The position numbers were made by a program, and so were the translations under genes. DNA of 64,000 bases from Parahaliea aestuarii (lineage in GTDB: Bacteria; Pseudomonadota; Gammaproteobacteria; Pseudomonadales; Halieaceae). The notes under the pieces are model-generated. The model saw nothing but the letters and a program-made list of their open reading frames with translations. It was not told where the DNA came from and ran no database searches. Below, piece after piece: positions 34,631 through 43,365 of the stretch. The stretch spans positions 310,001 through 374,000 of the forward strand of contig NZ_VRYZ01000006.1 in assembly GCF_008064635.1 (NCBI RefSeq), in the 5' to 3' direction. The number at the start of each line of letters is the position of its first letter. Position 1 is the first letter of the stretch.

Positions 34631-36952
34631 TCAAAAGTTCTTGGTCACCGTGAGTCCGTAAGTGCGCGGAGCCATGTAAAACTCCGATGTCACACCGGTG
34701 GGGTCCACAATAAGGTTGGACAGAACCAGTTCGTCGGTGAGGTTTTTACCCCACAGGTCGATGGTCAGGCTGGTGTCGGCGCTGGTCCAGCCCACACTGG
34801 CATCCAGCAGGCCCTCGGCCGGCTGCGCTTCCCGTTCACGATTCTGCGGGCCGAGGAAGTATTCGTCCTTCCAGCTGTAGGTTGCCCCGAAGTCCAGTGC
34901 CGCACCACCGTTCAGCGGCCAGCGATAGTTTGCGCTCACGGTATAGGCCTGCTCCGGTGCATAGGCCAGGTTGTTGCCGGACAGGTCGAGCCCGTTGGAA
35001 TTGACGAACTCATCGTAGGTCGCGTCGTTCCAGCTGTAGCTTGCGCTCAGCGTCAGGTTCTCCACCGGTATGACATCGAAGGAAGCCTCGATACCCTCCG
35101 AGACCGCCTGCGCGTTCAGCAGGGTCAGCAGGAACAGGCTGTTCAGCTCAAACACCTGCAGGTCTTCGTAATCCATATCGAAATAGGACAGGTTGAACTG
35201 CAGGCGGTTGTCCCACCAGTTGGATTTCATGCCCACTTCACGATTGGTCACGAACTCGGGATCCACCGCCTGTGCCGCAACAGAAGGCAGGTTGGTCTGG
35301 GACTGGAAGGCACCGCTCTTGTAGCCTTCGGAATACGTAGCATAGAGCATCATCCCGTCCCAGGGGTGCCATGCGACCGACAGTTTCTGGGTCACTTTCG
35401 ACCAGGAATCGCTGGCCGACACCGGCGCAGCAAATTCCGGCAGAATCAGCGGAACCCCGGAAGGCGTGGTGCCCAGGAGGTCGAGGGCATTCTGGGTAAT
35501 GTCTTTCTCGTCCTCCGCCCAGCGCAGGCCGTAGGTCAGCGTCAGTTGTTCGGTAATATGCCAATCGGCCTGGCCGTAAACAGCCGTGCTCTTGGTGGTA
35601 TTGTCCTGGGTGAACAGCACATCCCCGGTTCCGGCCAGTCCGAGCCCCTGTAGCAGGGTGCTGTACTGCGTGTAGAACTCTTCCTCGCGTTCGACATCTT
35701 CCTCCATGTAGAACGCGCCGAGCAGCCAGTTGAAGCGATCCGTACTGCCGGCCAGGCGGAACTCCTGCGACCACTGGGAGGCCTCTTCCTCCGCCGCGTC
35801 AATCACGTTTTCCGGCCCGGTGAACGAACCGGGGGGCAGCGGCACGCCAGGCGGCGAGGGTGCGTCCAGGTCAATTAGTGGCAGGCCGGTAAGGTCGTCC
35901 AGGCTGCTGTAGTCACTGAACCGCCAGGCGGTGATGGAGGTCAGCGTGGCCACATCCATATCGTATTCAAGGCGCGCCATCAGGCCGCCGGTTTCGCGCT
36001 CCTGGGTGGTATCGAACTGGGAGGCACAGTTGCGCACGTCAGCGCGGTAGCGATCCGACATGGCGCCTTCCCAGAACGGCCCCAGCCCGGCAATCGCCTT
36101 GTCCAGGTTGCGCACGTGGCGACAGCTGCCGTTGGTCTCGTTGTCGGCGTAGTCGGCGCCCAGCAGCAGCTCTGCGTTATCGCCGATATCAAACAGCAAC
36201 TGGCCGCGCGCGCTCCAGTTCTCCAGGTTTCCGATGTCATCGCCGCCGTTGGCGGCACCGATGCTCCCGTCTATCAACTTGCTCGACGAGAAGTCACCCA
36301 TACTGGCGATCTCATCGGCGGTAATCACGTTCTTGCCGAAGCCGTCGCGTTCGCGCCAGGAAAAGACCAGTTTCCCCGCCGTACTCTCGCTCAGGGGGCC
36401 AGACGCGAGCCCCTGCAGATGCAGCAGACCGTCGCTACCCAACGAACCGCGCACTCGCAGTTCATTCTCCTGGGAGGGGCGGCTGGTCACGATATTGACC
36501 GCGCCACCGTTGGTATTCTTCCCGTACAGCGTTCCCTGCGGACCGCGCAGTATTTCAATACGCTCCAGGTCGAACAGATCGAAGCCGATGCCGCCCGTGC
36601 GGCCAATGTAGACTTCGTCGATGAATACGCCCACCGCGGGATCGGAAGCCGCGGAATCGGAGCTGTTGCCAATACCGCGGATGTAAATACGCGGCTCACC
36701 GACATTGAACTGATTAAAGGTCAGGCCGGGCGTGCGATAGGCGATATCGTTCAGGCCCTCGATTTTGCCGACCTCGACATTGCCGCCATCCAGCGCGGCC
36801 ACCGACAGGGGCACATCCTGAATACTCTGGCTGCGCTTCTCGGCGGTTACGATAACCTCTTCCAGTTGCGGTTGGGCATAGGCAGCCTGGTGCACGGCCA
36901 TCGCCAGCGGAAGGAGCGCGGTTGCGGGCGCGCGGAACAGTGCTTTTTTCAT
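34631..36952 (-). CDS. TonB-dependent outer-membrane receptor, copy 2
   Basis: Outer-membrane receptor of 773 residues. Signal peptide ending AVHQAAYAQ, TonB-box region LEEVIVTAEKRSQSIQDV, plug motifs IYIRGIGNSSDSAASD, VGVFIDEVYIGR and IEILRGPQGTLYGKNTNGG; barrel end APRTYGLTVTKNF with terminal Phe. It is 71 bases downstream of the carotenoid-oxygenase gene on the same strand, so import and first cleavage step may be coexpressed. It is related to copy 1 (18379-20667) but shows the higher GC content of the right part of the island. Confidence 0.93.
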   Translation of the reverse strand: MKKALFRAPATALLPLAMAVHQAAYAQPQLEEVIVTAEKRSQSIQDVPLSVAALDGGNVEVGKIEGLNDIAYRTPGLTFNQFNVGEPRIYIRGIGNSSDSAASDPAVGVFIDEVYIGRTGGIGFDLFDLERIEILRGPQGTLYGKNTNGGAVNIVTSRPSQENELRVRGSLGSDGLLHLQGLASGPLSESTAGKLVFSWRERDGFGKNVITADEIASMGDFSSSKLIDGSIGAANGGDDIGNLENWSARGQLLFDIGDNAELLLGADYADNETNGSCRHVRNLDKAIAGLGPFWEGAMSDRYRADVRNCASQFDTTQERETGGLMARLEYDMDVATLTSITAWRFSDYSSLDDLTGLPLIDLDAPSPPGVPLPPGSFTGPENVIDAAEEEASQWSQEFRLAGSTDRFNWLLGAFYMEEDVEREEEFYTQYSTLLQGLGLAGTGDVLFTQDNTTKSTAVYGQADWHITEQLTLTYGLRWAEDEKDITQNALDLLGTTPSGVPLILPEFAAPVSASDSWSKVTQKLSVAWHPWDGMMLYATYSEGYKSGAFQSQTNLPSVAAQAVDPEFVTNREVGMKSNWWDNRLQFNLSYFDMDYEDLQVFELNSLFLLTLLNAQAVSEGIEASFDVIPVENLTLSASYSWNDATYDEFVNSNGLDLSGNNLAYAPEQAYTVSANYRWPLNGGAALDFGATYSWKDEYFLGPQNREREAQPAEGLLDASVGWTSADTSLTIDLWGKNLTDELVLSNLIVDPTGVTSEFYMAPRTYGLTVTKNF

Positions 36953-37023
36953 GTAAGCCTCTCGTTTAACTTTATGGATTATAGGTGGGGCTATTTACGG
37001 CCAAACGGCGGCAAGCCGGGGGC

Positions 37024-38553
37024 CTACCTTCCGCTTAGCGGGTAGAGTTCTTCTCCTCGCGCCCAGGTCGCATGAAAACCAAAGGGAACCCGCTGCGGCA
37101 GACGAACACGCGCCACGGGCCCCGTTTCGATATCGGTGGCGTCGAAGACCAGGCAATGGGACTGCCAGTTCTTGCTGTCGGTGACCAGGGTGATGACGTA
37201 GCCGTCGTCTTCCGGATCAGCGGCGGTTGCGCCGCGGCGCGGGGCGTAGACCGCCTCGCTCCCGAACACACCCGGGCCGTAATCCCACTGCCAGCGACGA
37301 CCGCTGTCGTTGTCGTACTTCACCAGCCCGGTAAAGCGCAGGGTATAGCCGCCTTCGTGGTGCAGGGGGATACGCTGGTGATAGGCGTAGCGGCCCTTGA
37401 TCCCCATGTAGAGCGGGTTGGTCTTGTTGAACTCGGTATTGAGGTCGTCGATATCCCCCTCGCGCACTTCGCCCGTGCGCAGGTTGAAGGCCCAGCGGTA
37501 GTTGTTGGCCTCCAGGCGCATGTAGGCCAGCATCGAGGCCAGATCGCCCTCGCCGGGCTGGGCAGCGGGCATCGGGTTGATCGAGCGGCAGCCATCCATG
37601 AACAGCCAGTCGCCCTCTTCCCAGCAGTTGCTGGTGTGCAGGATGTAGCCGGGTTCGCACTCGAACCAGCGCACGTCGCTACCGGAGCCAAAGCGCGGTA
37701 TCACGCCAAAGCGAATCGGCATGTCGCGGTGGAAGGTCAGCACGCGATAGCCGTGCCGGCGCAGCACATTCATATCGTGGAAGAACGGCAGGTCGTGCAG
37801 CACGGTGTAATTGCGGCTGACGCCAATATCGTGGGGCAGGCGCGGCCCGGGCAGATCGATGGCCACCTCGTGCAGCAGGCGGCCGCGCGCATCGGCCACG
37901 CCGTAGGTCATGTAGGGGGGCTCGTTGCCGTAGTCGAAAAACAGCAGCTCGCCTGTTGCCGGGTCAACCTTGGAGTGGGCGGACATGCGACGCTTGTCGC
38001 GCCCCTCCAGCTCAAAGTAACCGCGGGTACCAAGGTCGTGAGCATCCACCCGGTAGGGGTGGCCGGCGTTGTACCACAGGCTCATCAGGGAGCCGTCGAA
38101 GAAAAACACGTCGGTGTTGGAGGTGTCCTTGATACCAAAGGGCGACAGCTCGTAATCGAAGGGCCCCATAACGCCGGGCGAAATGGAGCGCCCGTCCCGC
38201 AGCTCACTGTGGCGCGCAAGGGTTTCCACATAGCGGTTGCGGTAGCGCGCCCGGCCCTCGTGGAAGTAAACGCCGTGGATCATGCCGTCGCCATCGAAGG
38301 GGTGGTGGCGATTCTTCGGCTCGAAGCGCGGGTTGGGACCGTTGCGGAAATAGGCGCCGCACAGGTCCGCGGGCAGCTCGCCCTCCACCTGCAAATCCCC
38401 GACATCCACCTCTGCGTTCACCGGCGCATAAGCGCCGTGCAGGTAAGGATTGTCGAGCTTGTAAATCCAGGGCTGGGTGTTATCGAACTCGGCGACACCG
38501 CCAATGCACTGCTCGACGGACGGGTATTCGGTGATTCGGCTCAGGGGCTGCAT
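37024..38553 (-). CDS. Carotenoid cleavage oxygenase family protein (stilbene/apocarotenoid dioxygenase)
   Basis: Fe(II)-dependent seven-bladed propeller of the RPE65/CCD/lignostilbene-dioxygenase family, 509 residues. The four iron histidines are placed as in bacterial NOV enzymes: H193 (SAHSKVD), H241 (PRLPHDIG), H306 (YILHTSN) and H494 (PFGFHAT). The opening GAYFRNGPNP and HPFDGDGMIHGVYF are typical. ATG 38553 follows GAGGGAG; the ORF upstream is not coding. The family splits a C=C bond with O2 into two aldehydes, in carotenoids or in stilbenes. A catabolic neighbourhood with an ALDH and CoA ligases points to growth on a stilbene- or isoprenoid-like compound. Confidence 0.93.
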   Translation of the reverse strand: MQPLSRITEYPSVEQCIGGVAEFDNTQPWIYKLDNPYLHGAYAPVNAEVDVGDLQVEGELPADLCGAYFRNGPNPRFEPKNRHHPFDGDGMIHGVYFHEGRARYRNRYVETLARHSELRDGRSISPGVMGPFDYELSPFGIKDTSNTDVFFFDGSLMSLWYNAGHPYRVDAHDLGTRGYFELEGRDKRRMSAHSKVDPATGELLFFDYGNEPPYMTYGVADARGRLLHEVAIDLPGPRLPHDIGVSRNYTVLHDLPFFHDMNVLRRHGYRVLTFHRDMPIRFGVIPRFGSGSDVRWFECEPGYILHTSNCWEEGDWLFMDGCRSINPMPAAQPGEGDLASMLAYMRLEANNYRWAFNLRTGEVREGDIDDLNTEFNKTNPLYMGIKGRYAYHQRIPLHHEGGYTLRFTGLVKYDNDSGRRWQWDYGPGVFGSEAVYAPRRGATAADPEDDGYVITLVTDSKNWQSHCLVFDATDIETGPVARVRLPQRVPFGFHATWARGEELYPLSGR

Positions 38554-38634
38554 AGCTGACTCCCTCATTGTTATCGGGTTGGTGGCCCGCTGGTGCCGGG
38601 CCGCTGGCTCACAGAACCAGCCATTCAATACTTG

Positions 38635-38647
38635 CTTGCGTAACAAG
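38635..38647. promoter_or_regulatory. Candidate operator, dyad CTTG-N5-CAAG (site 2)
   Basis: CTTGCGTAACAAG lies in the 152-base divergent region between the carotenoid oxygenase and the DUF1295 operon. It is 12/13 identical to site 1, and the following GAC is also shared. Possible -10 elements (TATAGT) lie about ten bases to its right. Confidence 0.55.
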
Positions 38648-38705
38648 ACCAAAGCATATAGTCTATTTACAAAAGTGACAAGCATAAAAATGTTGCGGAG
38701 CACCG

Positions 38706-39500
38706 ATGGACTATCCCGCCCTGTTGTTCGCCACTGCCGCCTTTGCTTTCGGTGCAGTGCTGTTGCTGTGGCTACTGAGCATCCCCCTGCGTGACGTGAG
38801 CATCATCGATATGGCCTTTGCCGGCATTCTGGCGGGGATCGGCGTGCTGGCCTTCGTCCTCGCCGGCACCATTGCTCCCCTGCAGCTGATGCTGCTGGGA
38901 ATGGTGCTGGCCTGGGCGCTGCGCATGAGCTGGCACCTGCTGCGGCGCAACTGGGGCCACGGCGAAGACCCGCGCTACGCCAGGCTGCGCAGCTGGGTCG
39001 ACAACGAGCGGGCCTTTATCTGGCTGAGTCTGCGACAGGTCTTTCTGCTGCAGGGCGTCGTCATCTGGCTGGTGGCCCTGCCGCTGCAGGTCGGCATGCT
39101 GGCCCCCGCAGGTATGACCCCCGGCGCGCTGGCCTGGGCAGGCTTTGCCCTGTGGGCCCTGGGGCTGGCCTGCGAAAGCATCGCCGACCATCAGCTGACC
39201 CGCATTCGTGCCGATCCGTCAAAACGCGGCACCGTACTGGACACCGGCCTGTGGCGCTATTCCCGCCACCCCAACTATTTTGGCGAACTCTGCGTGTGGT
39301 GGGGCATCTTCCTGGTGGCCTGCGAGGCACCCTGGGGTTTCGCCACCGTTATCGGCCCGCTGGCCTACAGCTACCTGGTGATCAACATCACCGGCCAGCG
39401 CACCCTGGACAAGAAAATGGCGCGTGAAAAGCCCGCCTACAAGCACTACATGGAATCGACCAGTGGACTTATCCCCCTGCCGCCACGCCGCAGGGCCTGA
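38706..39500 (+). CDS. DUF1295 membrane protein (steroid 5-alpha-reductase C-terminal fold)
   Basis: Polytopic inner-membrane protein of 264 residues, about six to seven membrane segments. The C-terminal motif LWRYSRHPNYFGELCVWWGIF with GPLAYSYLV and YKHYMESTSGLIPLPP defines the DUF1295 family, related to steroid 5-alpha-reductases and isoprenylcysteine methyltransferases. NADPH-dependent reduction of a double bond in a lipid-like substrate is a reasonable guess, not shown. It is first gene of a plus-strand series of seven, divergent from the carotenoid oxygenase. Confidence 0.88.
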   Translation: MDYPALLFATAAFAFGAVLLLWLLSIPLRDVSIIDMAFAGILAGIGVLAFVLAGTIAPLQLMLLGMVLAWALRMSWHLLRRNWGHGEDPRYARLRSWVDNERAFIWLSLRQVFLLQGVVIWLVALPLQVGMLAPAGMTPGALAWAGFALWALGLACESIADHQLTRIRADPSKRGTVLDTGLWRYSRHPNYFGELCVWWGIFLVACEAPWGFATVIGPLAYSYLVINITGQRTLDKKMAREKPAYKHYMESTSGLIPLPPRRRA

Positions 39501-39530
39501 CTCCGCAGCAGCACCAAACGGAACCTTGCT

Positions 39531-40460
39531 ATGACCGACACTCCCGAGTTCTCCCTGTCCCGCCTGCGCATCCCGGCCTTTCAGGCGCCCATGTTCCTGC
39601 AGTCCGGCCCGGACATGGTGATCGCCGCCTGCAAGGCCGGCATGGTGGGCAGTTTCCCGTCGCTCAATACCCGCACTACCGAACAGCTCGAGGAATGGCT
39701 GCAACGCATCACCGCAGAACTCGACCCGGCCACCGACGCCCCCTGGGCCATCAACCTGATGATGCACCGCTCCAACGCGCGCCGCGACGAAGACCTGGCA
39801 CTGGCGGTGAAGTACCGCGCCCCCATCGTTATCTCCGCCCTGGGCAGCCCGCGGGATGCGGTGGAAGCGGTGCACAGTTACGGCGGCAGTATCTATGCCG
39901 ATGTCATCAATGTGTCCTTCGCCCGCAAGGCCATTGCGGCGGGCGTCGACGGTCTGGTGCTGGTGGCGGCTGGCGCCGGCGGCCACACCGGCCAGCTGTC
40001 CGGCTTTGCCTTTGTGGAGGAAGTGCGTCGCTTCTGGGACGGCCCCATCGTGCTCGGCGGCGGTATTTCCTCGGGCCGGGCCATCCGCGCGGCGGAAGTA
40101 CTCGGTGCCACCTACGCCTACCTTGGCACGCGATTCATCGCGACCAACGAAAGCATGGCGGTCGACGAATACAAGCAGATGCTGGTTGCCGCGAGCGGGG
40201 AGGACATCATCTGCTCGGACGCCCTGACCGGCGTCAAGGCCAACTGGCTGCGCGGCAGTCTCGTGCAGGCGGGCTATGATCCAGAGAACATGCCGGCCTC
40301 TGGTGATATCGATATCACCCGTTCAGCCGGCGACAGCAAACGCTGGCGCGATGTCTGGGCCGCGGGCCAGGGGGCCGGCGCCATTGACGAGATTCTGCCG
40401 GTGGCTGAACTGGTGGAACGCCTGGTCAGCGAATACCGCGCAACCTGTGAGGGACAATAA
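39531..40460 (+). CDS. Nitronate monooxygenase / 2-nitropropane dioxygenase family protein
   Basis: FMN TIM-barrel of the NMO/NPD family, 309 residues. The catalytic-type His is in AAGAGGHTGQLSG (H152), and FMN motifs IVLGGGISSGRAIRAAEVLGATYAYLGTRFIAT follow. FQAPMFLQSGPDMVIAACKAGMVGSFP is the expected first strand. Members in CoA-catabolic operons may be enoyl reductases rather than true nitronate oxidases, so the name gives family only. It lies 30 bases after DUF1295 and one base before the ligase ATG. Confidence 0.88.
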   Translation: MTDTPEFSLSRLRIPAFQAPMFLQSGPDMVIAACKAGMVGSFPSLNTRTTEQLEEWLQRITAELDPATDAPWAINLMMHRSNARRDEDLALAVKYRAPIVISALGSPRDAVEAVHSYGGSIYADVINVSFARKAIAAGVDGLVLVAAGAGGHTGQLSGFAFVEEVRRFWDGPIVLGGGISSGRAIRAAEVLGATYAYLGTRFIATNESMAVDEYKQMLVAASGEDIICSDALTGVKANWLRGSLVQAGYDPENMPASGDIDITRSAGDSKRWRDVWAAGQGAGAIDEILPVAELVERLVSEYRATCEGQ

Positions 40461-40461
40461 A

Positions 40462-42129
40462 ATGAAAACCAGCACACCCGAACGTATCCGCGAATATACC
40501 AACCGAGGGTTCTGGGGGCACGATACCCTGCACGGCCTGCTGGCCAATTGCGCCCGATCCCGCGCGGAGCAGTTGGCGGTGGCGGACCAGCCCAACAAGG
40601 CGGACCTTTGTGGCATCCCGCCCCGGCGCCTGAATTTCCGTGAACTGCAGCATTTCAGCGGCCGGCTGGCCAGCGAGTTGCTGGACCAGGGCATCGCGCC
40701 TGGCGACCGCCTCCTCGTGCAATTGCCCAACATCAGCGAGCTGGTGGCGCTGTACTACGCCTGCAGCCGCATCGGCGCCATCATTTCGCCGATCCCGGTG
40801 CAGTACGGCCGCCACGAGCTGCAACAGTTTGCCGCCACACTGAAACCCGCCGCCGTCATCACCCTGGCCGACTTCCGCGGTGATGACCTTGCCGCTCGCG
40901 CTGTGGCGGCGCTGGGTGACACGCCCGTGTGGACGCTCGGCGAAACCATCTGCACGGGCGACCCCGACGCGACGTTCGACGAAGCCCGACTCGCTGCTCA
41001 CCAGGATGCCCACCCCGCCGACGCCAATGACATCGTCACCATCTGCTGGACCTCGGGTACCACCGGCACCCCCAAGGGCGTACCGCGCTCCCACAACATG
41101 TGGATCGCCATCGCCCGCAACACCATGGAAGCCGGCGACTACCGGGAGGGGGAAACCCTGCTGGCGCCCTTCCCGCTGATCAACATGGCGGCCATCGGCG
41201 GCTTCCTGTTCCCCTCCGTGCTGACCGGGTCCAGTCTGGTATTGCACCACCCGATGGACCCGCCGCTATACCTGAAGCAGCTGCAGGACGAGGGCGTCAC
41301 CTTCACCATCGCCCCGCCGGCCCTGCTCAACCAGCTGGCCCACCAGCCAGCCCTTTGGGAAATGGGCGACTTCAGCGCGCTGCGGGCCTTCGGGTCGGGT
41401 TCCGTGCCACTGTCGCCGGCGATGATCGAAACCGTCGAAGGCGACTACGGCAAGGCGATTATTAATTTCTACGGCTCCAACGAGGGCATCAGTCTGTTTT
41501 CCACGCCCGTGACGGCGCCGGGTGCGGAATACCGGGCGGCGCTGTTCCCGCGACTCGGGGTGCCCGGCATGCCCTGGCAGGGCCAGGCCCACGCCAGCAC
41601 CGTGACCCGGGTCATCGACCCGGACACCGGGCGGGAAATTACCGAACCCGGCCAGGCCGGCGAACTGTGTATCAGTGGCCCCGCCGTGTTCGACGGCTAT
41701 CTCGGCCACGACGGGGAAGGCGTCTTTACCGACGACGGCCTGTTCCGCACCGGCGACCTGGTGGAGATCGCCGGCGAACCGCCGAATTACTACCGCATCG
41801 TCGGCCGCTGCAAGGACATCATCAACCGCGGCGGCATGAAGATTTCCCCCTCCGACCTGGACACCGTGCTCGAGGGCCATCCGGATCTCGCGGAGGCCGC
41901 CGTCTGCGCCTATCCCGACCCCATGCTGGGTGAAAAGATCTGCGCCTGCGTGGTGCCGGCCGCGGGTGCCAAGGCGCCGACACTGGAATCTCTGGCTGCC
42001 TGGTTGCTGGAACGCGGTGTCGCAAAGTTCAAGCTGCCCGAACGTATCGAGGTACTCGATGCCCTGCCGCGCAATCCGGTGGGCAAGGTGGTGCGCGGAG
42101 ACCTGCAGCAACTGATCACAGAGGACTGA
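40462..42129 (+). CDS. AMP-dependent acyl-CoA ligase, copy 2 (aryl-acid type)
   Basis: Class I adenylate-forming enzyme of 555 residues. P-loop TICWTSGTTGTPKGVP; A5 region FYGSNEGIS; A7 FRTGDLVEI; hinge GRCKDIINRGGMKISPSDLD; catalytic Lys in LPRNPVGKVVRGDL. The layout is close to the 2,3-dihydroxybenzoate/aryl-acid ligase branch, which suits a cleaved aromatic product. ATG 40462 is one base after the upstream stop. It differs from the ligase at 29027-30583, so the two probably activate two different acids, as expected when a substrate is cut into two halves; this is inference. Confidence 0.93.
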   Translation: MKTSTPERIREYTNRGFWGHDTLHGLLANCARSRAEQLAVADQPNKADLCGIPPRRLNFRELQHFSGRLASELLDQGIAPGDRLLVQLPNISELVALYYACSRIGAIISPIPVQYGRHELQQFAATLKPAAVITLADFRGDDLAARAVAALGDTPVWTLGETICTGDPDATFDEARLAAHQDAHPADANDIVTICWTSGTTGTPKGVPRSHNMWIAIARNTMEAGDYREGETLLAPFPLINMAAIGGFLFPSVLTGSSLVLHHPMDPPLYLKQLQDEGVTFTIAPPALLNQLAHQPALWEMGDFSALRAFGSGSVPLSPAMIETVEGDYGKAIINFYGSNEGISLFSTPVTAPGAEYRAALFPRLGVPGMPWQGQAHASTVTRVIDPDTGREITEPGQAGELCISGPAVFDGYLGHDGEGVFTDDGLFRTGDLVEIAGEPPNYYRIVGRCKDIINRGGMKISPSDLDTVLEGHPDLAEAAVCAYPDPMLGEKICACVVPAAGAKAPTLESLAAWLLERGVAKFKLPERIEVLDALPRNPVGKVVRGDLQQLITED

Positions 42130-42132
42130 GCC

Positions 42133-43365
42133 ATGACCAATATCTACATCCTGGGCGGTAGCCAGACCGACTTCGCCCGCAACTGGGCGCGCGAGGGCCT
42201 GGAAATCTACGATATGTTCCACGAAGCGCTGGGCGCCGGCATCGCCGATGCCGGCATCGAGCCGGAGCAGATCGAAGTCGGCCACGTCGGCAACTTTGTC
42301 GCAGATCTGTTCGCCCGCCAGGGCCAGCTCAACGGTTTCTTTGCCGAGGTTTATCCCCAGCTGTGCGGCATTCCCACCTCGCGCCATGAGGCCGCCTGCG
42401 CCTCGGGATCGATGGCCATGCTGGCTGCGATGCGCGACATCGAGGCCGGTCACTACCGTTGCGCTGCCGTGGTCGGCCTGGAGCTGATGCGTAACGTGGG
42501 CGGCAAAACCGGCGCCGAATACCTGGGGGCCGCTGCATGGGCCGGCCACGAGGCGACGGACTGCGAATTTCCCTGGCCCTTTATGTTCGACCGCATTACC
42601 CGCGAGTACGAAAACCGCCACGGCATCGACGGCGAACACCTGCTGCGTATTGCCGAAAACAATTTCGCCAACGCCAAGCGCAACCCGCTGGCCCAGAGCC
42701 GCGACTGGCAATTCCCCGCGGGCTGCTTCAGCGCCGACGATGAGCTGAATCCGGTGATCGAGGGCCGGGTGCGCAAAATGGATTGCGGCCAGATCACCGA
42801 TGGCGCCGCCTGCATCATCCTCGCCGACGAGGCCACCGCCCGCGAGCACGCGCGCGCGAAGGGCTTGTCACTGGCGGATATTCCCCGCATCAAAGGGTGG
42901 GGGCACCGCAGCGCACCGATCTCCCTGGAGCACAAGCTGCGCTTGAGCGCCGGCCAGCCCCTGCTGTTCCCCCATGTGCGGGACATGTTTGACGATGCCC
43001 TGCGCCGGGCCGGGTACCGGCAGGTGACCGACCTGGACGGCCTGGAAACCCACGACTGTTTCTCGGTCACCGAGTACATGGCCATCGATCACAGCGGCCT
43101 GACCCTGCCCGGTGAAAGCTGGAAAGCCATCGAGGAAGGCCGCATTGCCATCGGTGGTGACTTCCCCATCAACCCCAGCGGCGGCCTGATCGGTCTCGGC
43201 CACCCGGTGGGTGCCACCGGCGTACGTATGGCGCTGGACTGCGCGCGACAGGTCAGCGGGCGCGCCGGTGAGTGCCAACTGGATGGCGCACGCAACATGG
43301 CCACCTTCAATCTCGGTGGCAGCGCCACCACCTGTGCCAGTCTGATTATCGGAGTCGATGCATGA
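42133..43365 (+). CDS. SCP-x type thiolase / acetyl-CoA acetyltransferase
   Basis: Thiolase of the SCP-x group, 410 residues. Nucleophile in HEAACASGSMA, HDCF motif intact in LETHDCFSVTEY, and GHPVGATG present. It starts MTNIYILGGSQTDF three bases after the ligase and its stop overlaps the next ATG. Unlike its relative at 30585-31826 it keeps the second cysteine. Likely final thiolytic cleavage of a 3-ketoacyl-CoA from the island pathway. Confidence 0.92.
   Translation: MTNIYILGGSQTDFARNWAREGLEIYDMFHEALGAGIADAGIEPEQIEVGHVGNFVADLFARQGQLNGFFAEVYPQLCGIPTSRHEAACASGSMAMLAAMRDIEAGHYRCAAVVGLELMRNVGGKTGAEYLGAAAWAGHEATDCEFPWPFMFDRITREYENRHGIDGEHLLRIAENNFANAKRNPLAQSRDWQFPAGCFSADDELNPVIEGRVRKMDCGQITDGAACIILADEATAREHARAKGLSLADIPRIKGWGHRSAPISLEHKLRLSAGQPLLFPHVRDMFDDALRRAGYRQVTDLDGLETHDCFSVTEYMAIDHSGLTLPGESWKAIEEGRIAIGGDFPINPSGGLIGLGHPVGATGVRMALDCARQVSGRAGECQLDGARNMATFNLGGSATTCASLIIGVDA

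Noticed and set aside
37072-38559. 495-codon plus-strand ORF opposite the carotenoid oxygenase
   Set aside because: Shadow frame; the minus strand carries all four iron histidines.
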